In this document: one piece after another, positions 1 through 14,325 of the stretch
Layout: every line of letters begins with the position of its first letter
Position numbering within the stretch: position 1 is the stretch's first letter
Assembly (NCBI GenBank): GCA_037957365.1
Contig: JARHVA010003637.1
Location: 897,501 to 961,500, forward strand
Source of the DNA: Torreya grandis
Taxonomy: Eukaryota > Streptophyta > Pinopsida > Cupressales > Taxaceae
Length of the DNA: 64,000 nt
Reading direction: 5' to 3'
Position numbers and translations under genes: made by a program
Notes under the pieces: model-generated
Told to the model about the DNA's origin: nothing
Databases searched by the model: none
What the model saw: only the letters and a program-made list of their open reading frames with translations

Positions 1-620
1 GAATTAACCTATATTAAAGAGCAAAAGGAGCTCCTATGGAAGTCTATCACAAGGAAAGTAACTACTAAAAAGATAAAGGCTATTCACACAAATATCATAT
101 ACAAAAGTAAACATGAAGTTCGACTTTTCTTATTGAATATCTGAGTATTTGGTAAGAACATCCATAATTTTTTAGTTTATTATAGAGAATTAGCCATGGT
201 GATGCCTAATTTAGTTTTCTAAAGTTGGTTTGACTCCAAATCTATCCAAGAGAATAGTTTCACAACTGGATAAGACTATGGTTCCTATAATGGGAGATAT
301 AAATGATGTAAATTTCTAAGTAGAATATGAAACATGAGTACAAATTATGATTTACACACTATTGGTAGATATTTTGAAAGGATATAGACTCCTATTTATT
401 AGATACTAGTCCAAGACATTGAACAGGTATGGATCACTAGATTTCTCTCACATTTGGTTACCATGGAGAGGTATTCTAAACCATATTAAAATTGATCAAG
501 AGCCAAGAATGAACCACTTGATTACTGAATATAATAAAAATAATGAATAAATAAGTTATAATGCTCCTAACCTTGGGATTTATACCTTCACTACAAAGCA
601 TGAAGTGTAAGAACCAAAAG
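1..620. other. No gene recognised; probably upstream part of the split gypsy element
   Basis: Short frames only, all heavily interrupted. Because an RNase H remnant in the same orientation follows directly, this is probably earlier polyprotein sequence (protease or linker) of the same decayed Ty3/gypsy element, but I could not recognise a motif. That assignment is inference from position. Confidence 0.3.
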
Positions 621-1330
621 TATAAGAACCTTCCCAATTGTGGACCCTCCACTTCAATAGTGCAAGATCCACAAAAGGATGATGAATTGGCATTAAATTG
701 GTGGACCCACAAGGTGATAAATGCATTGTATCATATAGATTATATTTAACTTATTATAATAATAGAGTGGAATATGAGGCACTAATATTTGGATTGTATT
801 TTATTCTAAAAAAATAACATTAAATAATGATTGATTTATTGATATTTAGAACTAATAGTATATCAGGTCAAAAACATATACCAATACAAACTAGAATATA
901 TAAAAAGGTACATTTATAGAGAATAGGATTTGGTTTATTATTTTGAGGCCTTCAACATAATGGTTATATTCAGATAATAAAAATAAGCTCCCGATTCATT
1001 AATTGCCTCAGCTACCAACTTGGCACCCCTACAAGAGTCTAAGGTACAAAGATTATCCATTGATCTAGTACCTTATCCATTAGTTATAGAAAACAAGGAA
1101 AATTTCCAAGTATTTTATTATGATAAATAGATTGTCTAGTTCTTGACTAACTCAAAAGAATTTGAGTCTCAAATCATTGATGACAAGGAATTTAGTTATT
1201 TATGCCAAGAAGAATTAATGGGAGGAGTTATTTAAATAAGGTTAAACCACCTCAATTTAGGAATGGTTTCCTTGGAAATGACATCTTATTTTGATTCTCA
1301 AGCTTAGAAACAAAATAAACATTCAATTAT
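620..1330 (+). pseudogene. Ty3/gypsy polyprotein fragment: extra (plant Tat-type) RNase H
   Basis: Translated fragments carry the hallmarks of the additional RNase H found in plant Tat-like Ty3/gypsy polyproteins: a WWT start near 700, the diagnostic VEYEALIFGL near 770-800, and a C-terminal block with DSLIASATNLAP near 985-1030 that matches the usual ADxLAxLA region. After it comes a linker containing FQVFYYDK and NSKEFESQIIDD. Several stops and indels interrupt the frame, so this is a dead copy. In the element lineage I have in mind, this extra RNase H lies before the reverse transcriptase. That fits with RT resuming at 15151, on the far side of the inserted chromovirus. Family recognition is from motifs only. 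Confidence 0.7.
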
Positions 1331-2634
1331 CAGTATATTGTATTTTTTTTTATAAATTAAAATACACATATTCAACATATAGATTTCACCACAAGAAATT
1401 ATAACTAGTGATCTTTAACTTACTATATTAATTTAGTTAAAAATTAAATTTATAGCTAAAGTTATAGCTAATCACCTTAGCTAAGGATCACCGTGTATAG
1501 ATATAAAAATCATTAACAAATTAAATAACCATAATTAATGAATTTTAACATAAATGATATAGTATAAGTTTATCCGCCATTGATATAATATTACAACTTA
1601 TATTGTATGAAGTGAAATACATATATATTATAGTTTTAATAATACATAAAATATATTAATGATAATGCATGATACATAGCTCTTCTGAGTAGAGTATCTA
1701 AGGCTCAAGAGTCTCCATGACTCAAGTATCAATATGTAATCTCAAGTGTAGTCTCAAGTAAAGTAATTCATCAAGGAGGGAGAGCATCATCTGATAACTT
1801 TTCCACACCAACCATAGATCATAGATCCCCCACACTATCTCCAAAACAAGGGGATATCTCTCTCTTCATAGACGGGTAGATAATGATGGTGTGGGAATTT
1901 ATATTAACAAATGTGAACCCATGTGTTGAAGATATCTAATACATAATGTTTACCATAAATAAATCTCACACAAATATGAATACTATATCGATATATGAAA
2001 TGATAATGTTTATAAAACATTACTTTTGATAATGTTTTCAATAATATAAATGATCTCAAGGATCAGTCAAATTCATACACACCACTTGATTAGATTACCC
2101 CTTATCTTGCATTGATGGTGTTAACTAAGCTATTGGAATGTGTCCACTACTTAATTAGGGTCATGAATGCAATATTTATTATTAAAAAATAGTAATATTA
2201 AAACCCAAAAGATTCATTATTAATATTTCATATAGCTATCTAAATACGCTAAATATAAAAATATCACAAACATTTATTTAATCTGTTAAATTAAGTGAAT
2301 GAAATCCAAGTATCTAGTTTATTATAAATAATAAATATATTACAAAAAATAGTCCTTAACATAACACACCATCTTAGTAATGAATATTTAGACCACTAGT
2401 TGCTTTACCCATTAAAATACTTATAATATTATTTATTCACAAAATAATATTATAACCTTGGCTAATAAATTATTCATATTCCACATATAATAATAGCCAA
2501 TATTTTAATACAATTTTTGTTCTATATTTAATATCATAAATATAATCAATGCTTTTAACTTAAACATTTCACATGATTTTATAAATACCAATATAATCAA
2601 ACATCCACTATTTATATTTTTAACATAGTTGAAT

Positions 2635-2825
<191 letters not shown>

Positions 2826-3671
2826 TACATTCTTATAATTATATTATACATACTTCATGTATATGGTACACTACTAAGGTGACATCCACCACCTTTTCCC
2901 TTAGTGTGTGTAAAGTATACACAAACTATATAGTTAATTTAAAGCAAGGCCCCATAAGCTATTATTTAACTATAAAAACTCAATTTTCCATAATAATTAA
3001 ATACACATAATGTTCTATAATTCAAACTCTTTCATATTTATCTTTCAACATATTCAAATCATTTTAATCAAAATAATCATTCATGCTTTGTTGAATATTT
3101 AAATCAATTATAATTAGACACAACCTAATTTTACCCCTTTTGGGTTTCAACCAAAGCATAAAATAATACTTAGTCAAATAAAAAATTAATTTAATACCCA
3201 TTCGGCTACATCAATAAAACACCTAGTTGAATACCTTCTCAGGTATCGATGGTAATTCATTTGATTTGGTTGATTAAGCCTAACTCAACACATATTAAAA
3301 GTAATAAAATTGTGATTCAAATGAACCCATAGGAAATCTTATACTTAATCCTTAGACATATATGTAAAATGTATATACATAGTTCACAAAATAGTCCCAT
3401 ATGTATATTAATAATTTTCAAACTCAACCCAACCATAAAACATTATCAGTTCACTAATCTTTTTATTGTTATAAAATCAAAAAGAATCCTATAGTCTAAA
3501 TATTCATCTAGCCATACCTATGTATCACCAAGTGATTGTGCATAAAATATTGTTATAATCTATTATGGGTAATAGTATTCCTTAATCAAGATTCAAAGCC
3601 CAACTATGTTTCAACCTAGTCATAAGCTATATACTTAAACTATAATACACACAATTTTACATAAATGTTTT

Positions 3672-3909
<238 letters not shown>

Positions 3910-5104
3910 TCTTTATTTATATACAAGTATATATAAGTGAGTAAATTATTCATATAGAATCATAATCAACCAAATGTATACCCAAATTTGTATTAGTGTA
4001 TATATAAATATATAAATCAATATCAGTAATAAACCAAATGAACAAATTGTTTAACAGTTGAATGAAACATACAAACTTAAATAATTAAGTCTATTTTCCA
4101 AATACCCCATGAAAATATATCAACTCAGTTCAACATAAACATCTCAACCAAATTATATATATATCCTATGAGTAAAACTCTATTTTTGAATAGTGAATTC
4201 AAATTGCTAAGGATGGATAGTATAGTTCATAAAGCCTATATTCATTATAGCCAAGACCTAATTTGTATCCCTAACATTCCTAGGTTACCCTGGGTTGGAT
4301 ATAAGGTTATTTGGAGGTTGATTATTCTATAGTGCCCTATATACAACCCATGTAATTTTCCCCATACCATCACAATAGAATAACCAACACTTAGCAATTT
4401 AAAAACCCATTCTCAAACATATCACACACATAGGTATTTAAGTACAAAACCAACCTATTAAAATGTATGCTTGACAAATAATGTTAGGCTTGTAGTCATG
4501 TTGAATACTTCTTATTCCTTTTCTCCACCTTCTTTCTTTTTCTTCTCAAAATGTCATAAATCTTAAGCTTCCTCTCGTTCATAGTCCCCACTCCTTTTAT
4601 CCATTTTTATATTTTTTATATTTTTTTCACTCCCATCTTCTTTGAATAATTAAACACCTAATATTGCATGCCTATATAGCTTAACTACTCATATTCAACC
4701 TCCATACATATGCAACAAAACCCCATGATTTCCTCCCAAATCCATGCTTACCTCAAGTCAATGAATGACTAAAAAACTAATCATTCTCGATTCTTCTTTC
4801 CAATAATACCTAACTAATCATATCAAAATCCCTTAACAAAGTTACATGTTATGATTTAAACAATCCATCCTTGACTACCTTATTCACTTAAGTCACCACC
4901 TTATGTTTATAATTCATACAAGACTTTAAACTAGTCATTTATCCAATGTATTTCCCATGTAATGACTAACACAAATAAATCATAATTTAGACAATGTAAC
5001 TATGTAATACTAGATTTTAAGCTTAGGTTTTACGTTAAATTTTATCCACTAACACACACACACATATATATTAATTATAATGATTTATATAATCATTTTT
5101 TAAT

Positions 5105-5109
<5 letters not shown>

Positions 5110-5152
<43 letters not shown>
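5110..5152. repeat. (TA)n microsatellite
   Basis: A TA run with one C interruption, preceded by a short AC run near 5052-5064. The partner LTR has a 227-bp (AC)n at the equivalent place (14098-14324). Confidence 0.95.
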
Positions 5153-5903
5153 GGTTAATCAAATGCAATATATTTAAAAACAATGTTATTATTATAATAA
5201 TAATTTTTAATTGCTATTATCTATATCTTATAGTTTAAATAACAATTACAATATTTGTCAATACATCATAATATTTAACTATTCAGTCAAATACAATAAG
5301 ACAATGATATAATTAAACACAATTAAATTCATTTGTTAAGCCAAACAATATAAGCTACATAAGATCACAAAACATAGTGAAATTACTCAAACAATCTAAC
5401 AATATTCAACATTAATAAATATTATACTATAAATAATACTAACAATCATCTAAAGAAAAGGTAAACAAAACATGTTATGATTTTCATATCAAACAATTAC
5501 AAAACATGATATGCTAAGTGGTGTGTGCAAGGGTTTACATATTCACTCTTTGTTGACCCCTAATGTCTCCATCTAACTACACTCTTTGATCATATTCTCC
5601 CTCCATCATGATCTGAGGAAAGAATCTATCTTGCATCCATCTCTTGCCAATGAATGTAGTCATCCCATAAAATCATTATATTTATAAAATAATTATATAT
5701 AATAATCTAACATGATCTCAAAATTTAGAGTATAAATTACTACTAACTCATAGCATCTAATCATGTAAATTAATCAACAAAAACTATTCCATAATTAGCA
5801 TATGTCATCAAGCTTAATCAAATATTAACTAATCAAATAATCAATTATAATAATCCATGGATTTAACAAGTTATCTAGATTAGAGATAAGTCAAGATGTG
5901 ACA

Positions 5904-5917
5904 TCCTTCCCCATTAA
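5904..5917 (-). promoter_or_regulatory. Polypurine tract (plus-strand DNA primer) of the chromovirus
   Basis: On the minus strand the purine run AATGGGGAAGGA lies directly before the LTR start TGTCACATC. In LTR retrotransposons the polypurine tract primes second-strand synthesis at the 5' edge of the 3' LTR, which is exactly this position. Sequence and placement agree. Confidence 0.85.
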
Positions 5918-6004
5918 ATTTGGTCATCATCATGATGACTTTTATTCAAATATAAGTTATGAATTTAAAACATTATTTAGTAAAAAATTAATATAATAAG
6001 TGAC

Positions 6005-7290
6005 AAATCAAGCAAACAAATGTGGAAATGACCTATAGAATTCATCATAGTCTTCCCAAGTGCTATTATCATTATATTATTGGTCTCACATGACCATTCA
6101 CTATGAAACTTATCTATTGCAAAAACAAAATTTTCAAGTATCAATTACTTTGATTGTTTCTACCATGATCAAGAACCTACAAAGCATTCCAATCTAACAC
6201 ATGTGAAAGATTAGATATATACTTTTTAAGATATAACACATATAAGACATTATATAAAAGAGATAGAGATAGTGTTAATGCAAGAATATAAACTATAGGG
6301 TTGACCACTTCCAAAATTTCTAAGGGTCCCATATATCTTGGGGAAAGTTTCACTGACTTCTCAAATTTAATCAAGGTTTTCAGAGGTTTAAATTGTAAAA
6401 ATACTTTATCACCAACAAAAAACTACCTAGTTATTCTCTTTAGATCAGCATAAATTTTTTATCTATCATTGGCCTTAGCCAACCTCTACCTAATTTTCCT
6501 TGCTTGATCTTCCATTTTTTAAAGCATCTTAGGTCTAAAAACTACCCTATTTTCCAACCTATCCTAAATGATTGGTTTTCTACACCTCCTTCTGTATAGT
6601 TCCATCTTTAATGATGATTGGTATGAATTATTTTAAGTAAAATCAATGAATAGAAGATAATATTTCCACTTATATTACAGATCCATATAATACATATGAA
6701 GGAGATCCTCTAAAATATAGTTTACTCACTCTGTCTACCCATCAATTTGTGGGTGATATGTAGTGCTAAAATTTAACTAAGTACCAAAGCTAAATTTAGA
6801 GTCAATCAAAATATAGAATTTACCTTTACATCATGATCTAAAATGATTTATTCTAGAAATCCATGTAATTAATACACTTCTTTTACTAATCTTTTCATAA
6901 GAATAGGTGCATCATCAGTCAAATTGCCTAGTATAAAGTGAGCTACCTTAGTTAGTTTGTCAACGAATGCCAAGATCATGTCATGCTTATTTCATGATAA
7001 TGTTAACCCTTAGAAAAAATACATATTGATCACCTAACACTTCCATTTCATTATGTCGTGTGTATACAATAATCCCACTAGATGCATATGTTTAACTTTC
7101 ACATGTTGGCATCATAAATAATGAGACACAAAATCTATTGTATCTCTCTAGATTCCTTTATAGAAATAGAGTAGTCTAAGCTTAGCCATGAGATTGGTTA
7201 CTCCTATATCTCTTGAATATGAGGCATTTTGAAGTTCATTTAGCATTGTGCTCCTTAGATTCTCTCTACTAGGTACACACATCCTACCAT
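6005..7290 (-). pseudogene. Chromovirus integrase plus chromodomain remnant
   Basis: The minus strand encodes the integrase end of the polyprotein. At 6374-6177 the typical C-terminal block reads VKLSPRYMGPLEILEVV. It is followed by LRKYI-like residues (LKKYISNLSHVLDW) and then, at 6100-6005, a decayed chromodomain tail with TWEDYDEFYRSFPHLFA, matching the usual ATWE...YPxLF ending of chromovirus polyproteins. The catalytic core upstream is badly broken; parts of the zinc-binding region are visible near 7200-7040. Integrase joins the cDNA to host DNA, and the chromodomain is thought to guide it to particular chromatin. Several stops and frameshifts make it non-functional. Confidence 0.82.
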
Positions 7291-7880
7291 TATATTACAA
7301 AAGACCATCAATCTCTATTCTTAAGCCCTTATACCTAGGATTTTGAGGATTCTCAGTCAATGATTTCTTAACTTGATCATAAAATTCATCTCCTAGTGAT
7401 ATTTTGATCACTTGATCTCTAAAATTACTCCTTATATTAGTCACATATATTATATACCTTCTATGACTTAGAGCATTAGCTACTATATTCTCCTTGACTT
7501 TGATATAGCTAATATCAAAATCATAGTCAAACAAGAACTCTAACCATCAAATTTGATGAGCATTTAGATTCAATTGGGTGAAAATGTACTTGAGTTCCAA
7601 GTTATCAGTATTGAGCTCAAATGGTTTTACCAATAGATAATGTCTTCAAACTTTTAAGGCATGCACAGTTTTCACAAGTTCTAGGTCATGAGGGGCATAA
7701 TTCACCTCATAAGGCTTTAGTTTCCTAGATTTATAGGCTACTAATGAACCATCCTACATAATCACTCCTCTAAGTCCATCCCTAGATGCATCTGTGATCA
7801 CTGAGAATTGATCCTTAGGATTGATAATCTTACTACTGGTGTTGAAGTAAGCCTCCTTTTCAATTCCTGAGAGGATACCT
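7290..7880 (-). pseudogene. Chromovirus RNase H domain remnant
   Basis: Minus-strand fragments include SVITDASRDGLRGV near 7815-7770 (first catalytic Asp in TDAS), YEVNYAPHDLELVKTVHALK near 7710-7650, and at 7534-7440 the block FDYDFDISYIKVKENIVANA, which matches the well-known YDFxIxYxxGKxNxVADALS end of the gypsy RNase H; here Asp of VADA has become Asn. The domain degrades the RNA of the RNA-DNA hybrid. It joins RT and integrase in the usual order without a gap. Confidence 0.82.
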
Positions 7881-8640
7881 CATACTTATTTGACTAGATG
7901 AAATTGTGATTTTTTCACTAAAGAGAGGTAATCATATTAGCTATCTTAGAAAAATTTGAAATGAATTTCCCATAATAACTTGATAATCCCATGAAACTTC
8001 TTACCTCATGCACATTCTTTGGTGCTGGACACTCCATGATATCTCTTATCTTTACTAGATCAACTGAAATACCATCCATAAAAATATGTCCTAGATACTA
8101 TATTTTATTTTAAAAAAATACGCACTTAGATAACTTTCCATATAATCTATACTTCAACAAACCTTACAAAACCAATTTCAAATGTTGTAAGTGTTCTTCC
8201 TCATCCATGAAATAAATGGGGATCTCATCAAGAAATACCAACATAAAGTAATCCAGGTAATCTATGAACACACTATTCATAAGATTCATGAATATTTATA
8301 AATCATTCATCAATCCAAATGGTAAAATTGTAAACTCATAGTGCCCATATCTAGTCCTAAAATCTATTTTTGGAATGTCCTCTTCTTGGATCCTTAATTG
8401 GTGATAATTTTCTCTAATATCAATCTTGAAAATACTATGGCTCCTCTCATTTGATCAAAATGATCATTAATGCATGGAAATAGATATCTATTTTTTATCT
8501 TCACTTTATTCAACATCTTATAGTCTTTGCATAGGCAAAGAGTACCATACTTATTCTTAATAAAGACAACTAGACACCCCATCATGACACACTTAGTTAA
8601 ATTAGAACTTTCAATAATGACTCCTAAATTTGTGAATTTA
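7880..8640 (-). pseudogene. Chromovirus reverse transcriptase remnant
   Basis: The frame at 8585-8394 shows the RT finger/palm block: VFIKNKYGTLCLCKDYKMLN, then [19 protein letters not shown], a close match to the gypsy VKKKDGTLRxCxDYRxLN...PLPRIDDLFDQLxGA pattern. Farther along, near 8240-8200, the catalytic box reads VFLDE where FxDD is expected, so the second catalytic Asp is lost. MDEEEHLQHL follows as usual. Stops and a short region of poor match near 8390-8300 confirm decay. Confidence 0.88.
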
Positions 8641-8929
8641 ACTCAACCAATTCATTGGTTTTCAACATTTATGGTGCTTTATACTATGGTTCTAATCCAA
8701 GTATAATATTAATTAAAAAATTAAACTCATACCTAGGTGGCAATCCTGGTAACTCTTCTAGAACGACATCATAGAAGTTTCTCAAAAAAGAATAATCTTT
8801 GAAAGATGGTTATTTAGACTCTATATCATTTATGTTAATGATAAATTCTTGACATCCCTTAATTTATGCTTTCTTGAGTGGAATGGCATAAATCAACATT
8901 AGTTTCAACCTCCTTTTCCTACCTTAAAG

Positions 8930-9335
8930 TTGTGTTTGATTTCCAAAATCATCTTAACACTCAACATTACTTAAAAAATATTCAACCTTGGCTTTATGCT
9001 TATCAATCGAATTGACTCCTACAATCACATCATATGATCCCAATGGTGTTACATAAATATCTACTACTATAGTAAACTCAGATAATCTAATCTCTAATTT
9101 GAGTAGACACTTTTCAACTTTAACCTTTGACTCATTCCCATATTATACTGACCATGTATTTTCCATTATTATATCCATTTTAGATATTTTACTAATCACT
9201 CTAAGAGGAATGAAATATTTTTTAGCTCTTATATCAATTAAAATAGAGACTAGATAATTGAATAAAATACTAGATAGTTTTCTAGGCAAAGCTTGATACT
9301 CAACCTGTTGATTGTCAATAACTGCATGAATCCAC
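8930..9335 (-). pseudogene. Chromovirus aspartic protease remnant
   Basis: Minus-strand translation gives SILIDIRAKKYFI near 9245-9210, matching the DSGAxHxFI-type active-site region of gypsy proteases (usual Gly replaced), and farther on GSYDVIVGVNSIDKHKAKV near 9040-8985, the conserved C-terminal part of the fold (typically YDVILGMDWLxxHxAxxD). It lies between the Gag zinc knuckle and RT, as expected. Weak reading frame with stops. Confidence 0.72.
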
Positions 9336-9369
9336 TGCTAAAATATACCTTTATTAGAAATTAAGCCCT

Positions 9370-10440
9370 TATTTTTCAATTTGTCTTAAGGACATTCATG
9401 ATCAAAATGGTCACCTCTCTAAATGAAGCAACCTGTAATTAGTCCTTTCTTCTCAGTCTATTGGTTTCCCCTGAAACCACCCTTGAAATAATTACCAGGA
9501 TTCTTTCTCGCTAAACCATTGTTGAAGTGAGTGTTATGATTCCTAAACTAAACCTTATAATCTCTACTCCTTTGCTTCCATTTCTTCTTCTTGAAAGTTG
9601 GTTTATAACTTCCAAAATTCTTTTTAAACTTATATTTGACTTGGGTAAGAGATTTTAGTTTTTGTTCTTTCTTGACCACCTTCTTGAACACCTAATCCTT
9701 GGTAGATATACCATGCACATCTACTTCACCACCTATTTTATGTTTCAATCCCATGATGAATTTCCTAATTCTAAACCTCCCATCTACCTAATACTGAGGT
9801 ACATACTTAAAAATCTTGGTGAATTACTCCCAGTAGTCATTCATAGATAAATCCCCTTACTTAATATTTTGAAAATCTATAAGTATTTGCTTAAAGTACA
9901 ATTATGAAAACCAGTGTAACCTAAATAGTGTCACAAACTATTTCCAAGTGATGGTGGTTGAGTCGAGGTTCATCTCGATCTTCATTTTTTCTCCCCAGGT
10001 TGTTACTTCACTAGCAAGCTGATAAGCTAAATACTTTTTTGACTTCATAATAATTTTGAATCTCAAGATACTTCTCCATTTTCTTTAGCCACACTTTATC
10101 TCCATCCCATAATATAGCTCCATCAAACATGGGTGGATTCGCCTTTTTCATGTCACGTGCTAACTATGTAATTACTCAAGCTCTCACATCCTTTGGCACC
10201 TCCTCATGCCTCTTCTCTTAAATATGTTTTTGATCATTAGAATAATATTTAGTTTATTCATGAGAATTCCCCTCTTCATTTCCATGTAATTTATATTATA
10301 GGGATGTGATTATGTCCCTATTTTCTTGCATGGTTGAGAATATTTGGTCCAACTTTGCATCCTATTGAGTTAGAAACTGATTTGGATCCATAGGGGGTTT
10401 AGTATTTGAATTACCCTCACCCCTTATTCTAGTGTGTACC
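9370..10440 (-). pseudogene. Chromovirus Gag remnant with zinc knuckle
   Basis: The minus strand between the primer-binding site and protease is the expected place for Gag. Near 9440-9380 a decayed CCHC knuckle can be read: GCF, then RGDHFDHECP, matching CxxCGxxxHxxxxCP with the second Cys changed. Upstream, basic stretches near 9620-9500 and a capsid-like body fit Gag, but its motifs are weak. Gag packages the element RNA. The start codon cannot be chosen because of decay. Confidence 0.65.
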
Positions 10441-10510
10441 ATTGTTTTTACTATATCAAGAGAATAATTTTTTTCACTATAGGACACATTAATTCCTAGT
10501 GTTTGATCCT

Positions 10511-10524
10511 TAGCTATAATACCA
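10511..10524 (-). promoter_or_regulatory. tRNA-iMet primer-binding site
   Basis: The minus strand reads TGGTATTATAGCTA three bases after the LTR end GGGGTTGTTACA. The classic plant site is TGGTATCAGAGC, complementary to the 3' end of initiator Met tRNA; 10 of 12 bases match. It marks the 5' LTR as the right-hand copy and so fixes the element's orientation. Confidence 0.85.
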
Positions 10525-12712
10525 CAATGTAACAACCCCACTAGGTTTTAATAGAATATTACAATATTTAAAATATATATATATATATATGCATATTCAA
10601 CATATAGATTTCATCATGAAAAATCCTAACTAGTAATCTAACTAGTTTTATTAATTTAGTTAAATGTTAAAGTTATAGATAATCCACTTAACTAAGCATC
10701 ACCATGTATAAATATAGAAATCATTAACAAACTAAATAACTATAATTAATACATTTCAATGTAAATGATATAGTACAAGTTTAGGCACCATTAATATAGT
10801 ATTATAGCCTCTACTATATTAAATACAATGCATAAATATTATAGTTCTAATAATACATAAAGCATCTCAATGATAAAACATGATATAAATCTCCTTTGAG
10901 AAGAGTCTCCATGACTCAAGAGTCTACCCTACTCAAGTATAGTACACCATATGGGAGGGAAAGCATCATCAGAGCACTTTTCCACACCAAACATAGACCA
11001 TAGATGATACGTACTATCTTCCAAATAATGGGATGATCCTATCTTAATGGATGGTTAGATAGTGATGGTGTGGTAATTCAAAGTAAAAATCCAAAACCTA
11101 TGTGTTGAAAATATCTAATACATAATGTGTACCATAAATAAATATATTCTAATATGATATCACAAAAATATGAAAACTATATCGACACATAAAATGACAA
11201 TGTTTATCAAACATTATTTTGGTCAAAAATTTTAATAATATAAATGATCTCAAGTATTAATCAAATTCATGCACACCACTTGATTGGATTACCCCTTATC
11301 TTGAAGTGATGACACGAATTAATATAGTGGAATATGTCCACTATTTAATTAGGGTCATGAATGTGAGATTAGGTATTAAAAATTAATAATATTAAAACCT
11401 AAAAGATTCATTCTTAATATTTCATATAGTTATCTAAATACACTAAATATATAAATATAAAAAAATCATTTAATCCATTTAATGAAGTGAATCAAAACCA
11501 AGAATCTAATTTATTATAAATAATAAACAAATTACAAAAAATAGTCCTCAATATAACACACCATCTGGGTAATGAATATTTAGACTGCTATTTTCTTTAT
11601 CCATTATACAACTTATAATATTATTTCTCCATGAAATAATAGTATAACTCTCGATAATGAATTGTTCATATTCGACATATAACAACTAGTTTTTTCATAT
11701 AATTTTTGTTCTATATTTAATCTCATTAATATAATGAATGGTTTTTATTTACATATTTAAAATGCTTTTATAAACACCAATATAATCAAACATCCATTAT
11801 TTACATTTTTAACATAGCTAAATGTATAATAAATATCATTATATATATATATATATATATTAATACATTCTTTTAATTACATTATACATCATTTATATGG
11901 TACACTACTAAGGTGAAATCCACCATTTTTCCCTTAGTGTGTGTATTGTATATGCAAACTATATAGTTAATTTAAAATAAGGTCCCATAACTTCTTATTT
12001 AATTGTAAAAACACCATTTCCCATAATAAGTAAATACACAAAGTGTTCTCTAATTCAAACTCTTTCATATTTATATTTCAACATATTCAAATCATTCTAA
12101 TCTTAATAATCATTCATGATTTGTCTAATCATGAAATAAATTATAACTAAACACAACATATTGTTACCCCTTTTGAATTCCAACCAAAGTATATAATAAC
12201 AATCATTCAAGTAAACACATCAATTTAGCACTCAATCGAAAACATCAATAAAACACCTAGTCAAATACCTTCTTAGGTATCAATGGTAATTAATCTGATT
12301 TGGCCAACTAAAGCTAACTTAAAACATATTCTAAGTAATCAAATTTCCATTCAAATTAACCCATAAGAACTCATAGACTTAGTACTTATACATCTACATA
12401 AAATGTATATACACAATTCACTAAATAATCTCATATGTATATTAATAATGTTCAAACTCAACTCAGCCATAAAACATTATCAACTCACTAACATTTTTAT
12501 TGTTATAGAATCAAAAGGTATCATGTAGTCAAATTGGTCATTTACCTGTACTTGGGTATCACCAAGTGATTATGTATAATATCTTATTATAATCTATTAT
12601 GGGTAATATGATTCCTTAACCAAGCTTCAAAGTCCAACTAAATTTCAACCTAGTCCTAAGCTAGTATTATACTTAAACTATAATACACATGGTTTTACAT
12701 AAATGACTTAAT

Positions 12713-12854
12713 ACACACACCACACACTATCATTATTAATTTTGATAGTCGATTACAAATACACACACCACACACTATCATTATTAATTTTGATAGTCGA
12801 TTACAAATACACACACCACACACTATCATTATTAATTTTGATAGTCGATTACAA

Positions 12855-12856
<2 letters not shown>
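12713..12856. repeat. 48-bp minisatellite, three perfect copies
   Basis: Three identical 48-bp units start at 12713, 12761 and 12809, each an AC-rich head followed by tgatagtcgattacaaat. A further AC run (12857-12890) follows. The partner LTR has only AC-rich sequence at this place (3672-3713). Perfect identity inside an otherwise decayed LTR implies recent amplification. Confidence 0.96.
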
Positions 12857-12892
<36 letters not shown>

Positions 12893-14094
12893 ATATATAA
12901 ATATAGACTACTTAATTTTTATAATTTCTCAAACATGTGTATTTTGGGTTCACACACACACATATTTATATATAAGTATATATAAGTGAGTATATCATTT
13001 ATATAGAATAAAAATAAAATAAACATATAACCAAATATATATTCATGTATATATAAACATATAAATCAATATCATCGCTAAACCAAAAGAATGAAATGTT
13101 AAGAATTGAATAAAACATGCATACTTAAATAATTAAGAATATTTCCAAAATACCCCATGAAAATATATCAACCGGGTTTAACTTAAACATCTCAACCAAA
13201 ATTTATATATATCCTATGAGTATAAATCCATTTTTTAATAGTGAATTTGAATTACTAAGGAAGGATAGTATAATTCACTACGACTATAATCATTATAGCC
13301 AAGACATATTATGTATCTGTAACCTTCCCAAGTTACCTTGGGTTGGATATAGGGTTATATGGAGGCTAAGCCTTATACATGGACCTATATATAGCCCATG
13401 TAATTTTCCCCACAATATTATAATAAAATAACCAATACTTATCAATTTGAAAATCCATTCTCAAACATATAACACACACATGTATTTAATTACAAAACTG
13501 ACCTATTAAAATATATGTTTGACAAAGAATGTCATGATTGTATCCATGATGAATCCTTATTTTTATTTCTCTCCACCTTCTACCTTTTTCCTCTCATAAT
13601 TCCATGAATCCTTAGCCTCCTCTCATTCACATTCCCCACTCCCTTTATCCATTTTTCTATCTTATATATTTATTTCACTCCCATCTTCTTTAGCTGATTA
13701 AACTCCTAATCTTGCATTCCTAGATACATTAACTACTCACTATCTACCTCCATGCATACATAACAAAACCCCATGATTTCTTCCAAATCTATGCTTAACT
13801 CAAGTCAATAAATGATTAACAAATTAATCATTATTGATGATTCTTTCCAATAATACCTGATTAATCATATCATAATCCCTTAACAAATCCACATCCTATG
13901 ATTTGAACAAACCATCCTTGACCGCCTTATTCACTTAAGTCACCACCTTATGTTTATAATTCATGCAAGACTTTAAACTAGTCATTTATCCAATGTATTT
14001 TCCATGCAGTGACTAACATAAAAAAATCATAACTTAAACAATGCAACTATGTAATACAAGACTTAGATCTTAAGGTTTACATTAAATGTGACAT

Positions 14095-14325
<231 letters not shown>

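Noticed and set aside
9662..9850. Plus-strand frame of 62 codons
   Set aside because: It lies opposite the Gag remnant of the minus-strand chromovirus and has no motif of its own.
12713..12856. Regular 48-bp repeats as a possible CRISPR array
   Set aside because: There are no unique spacers between the units, and the context is a plant LTR.
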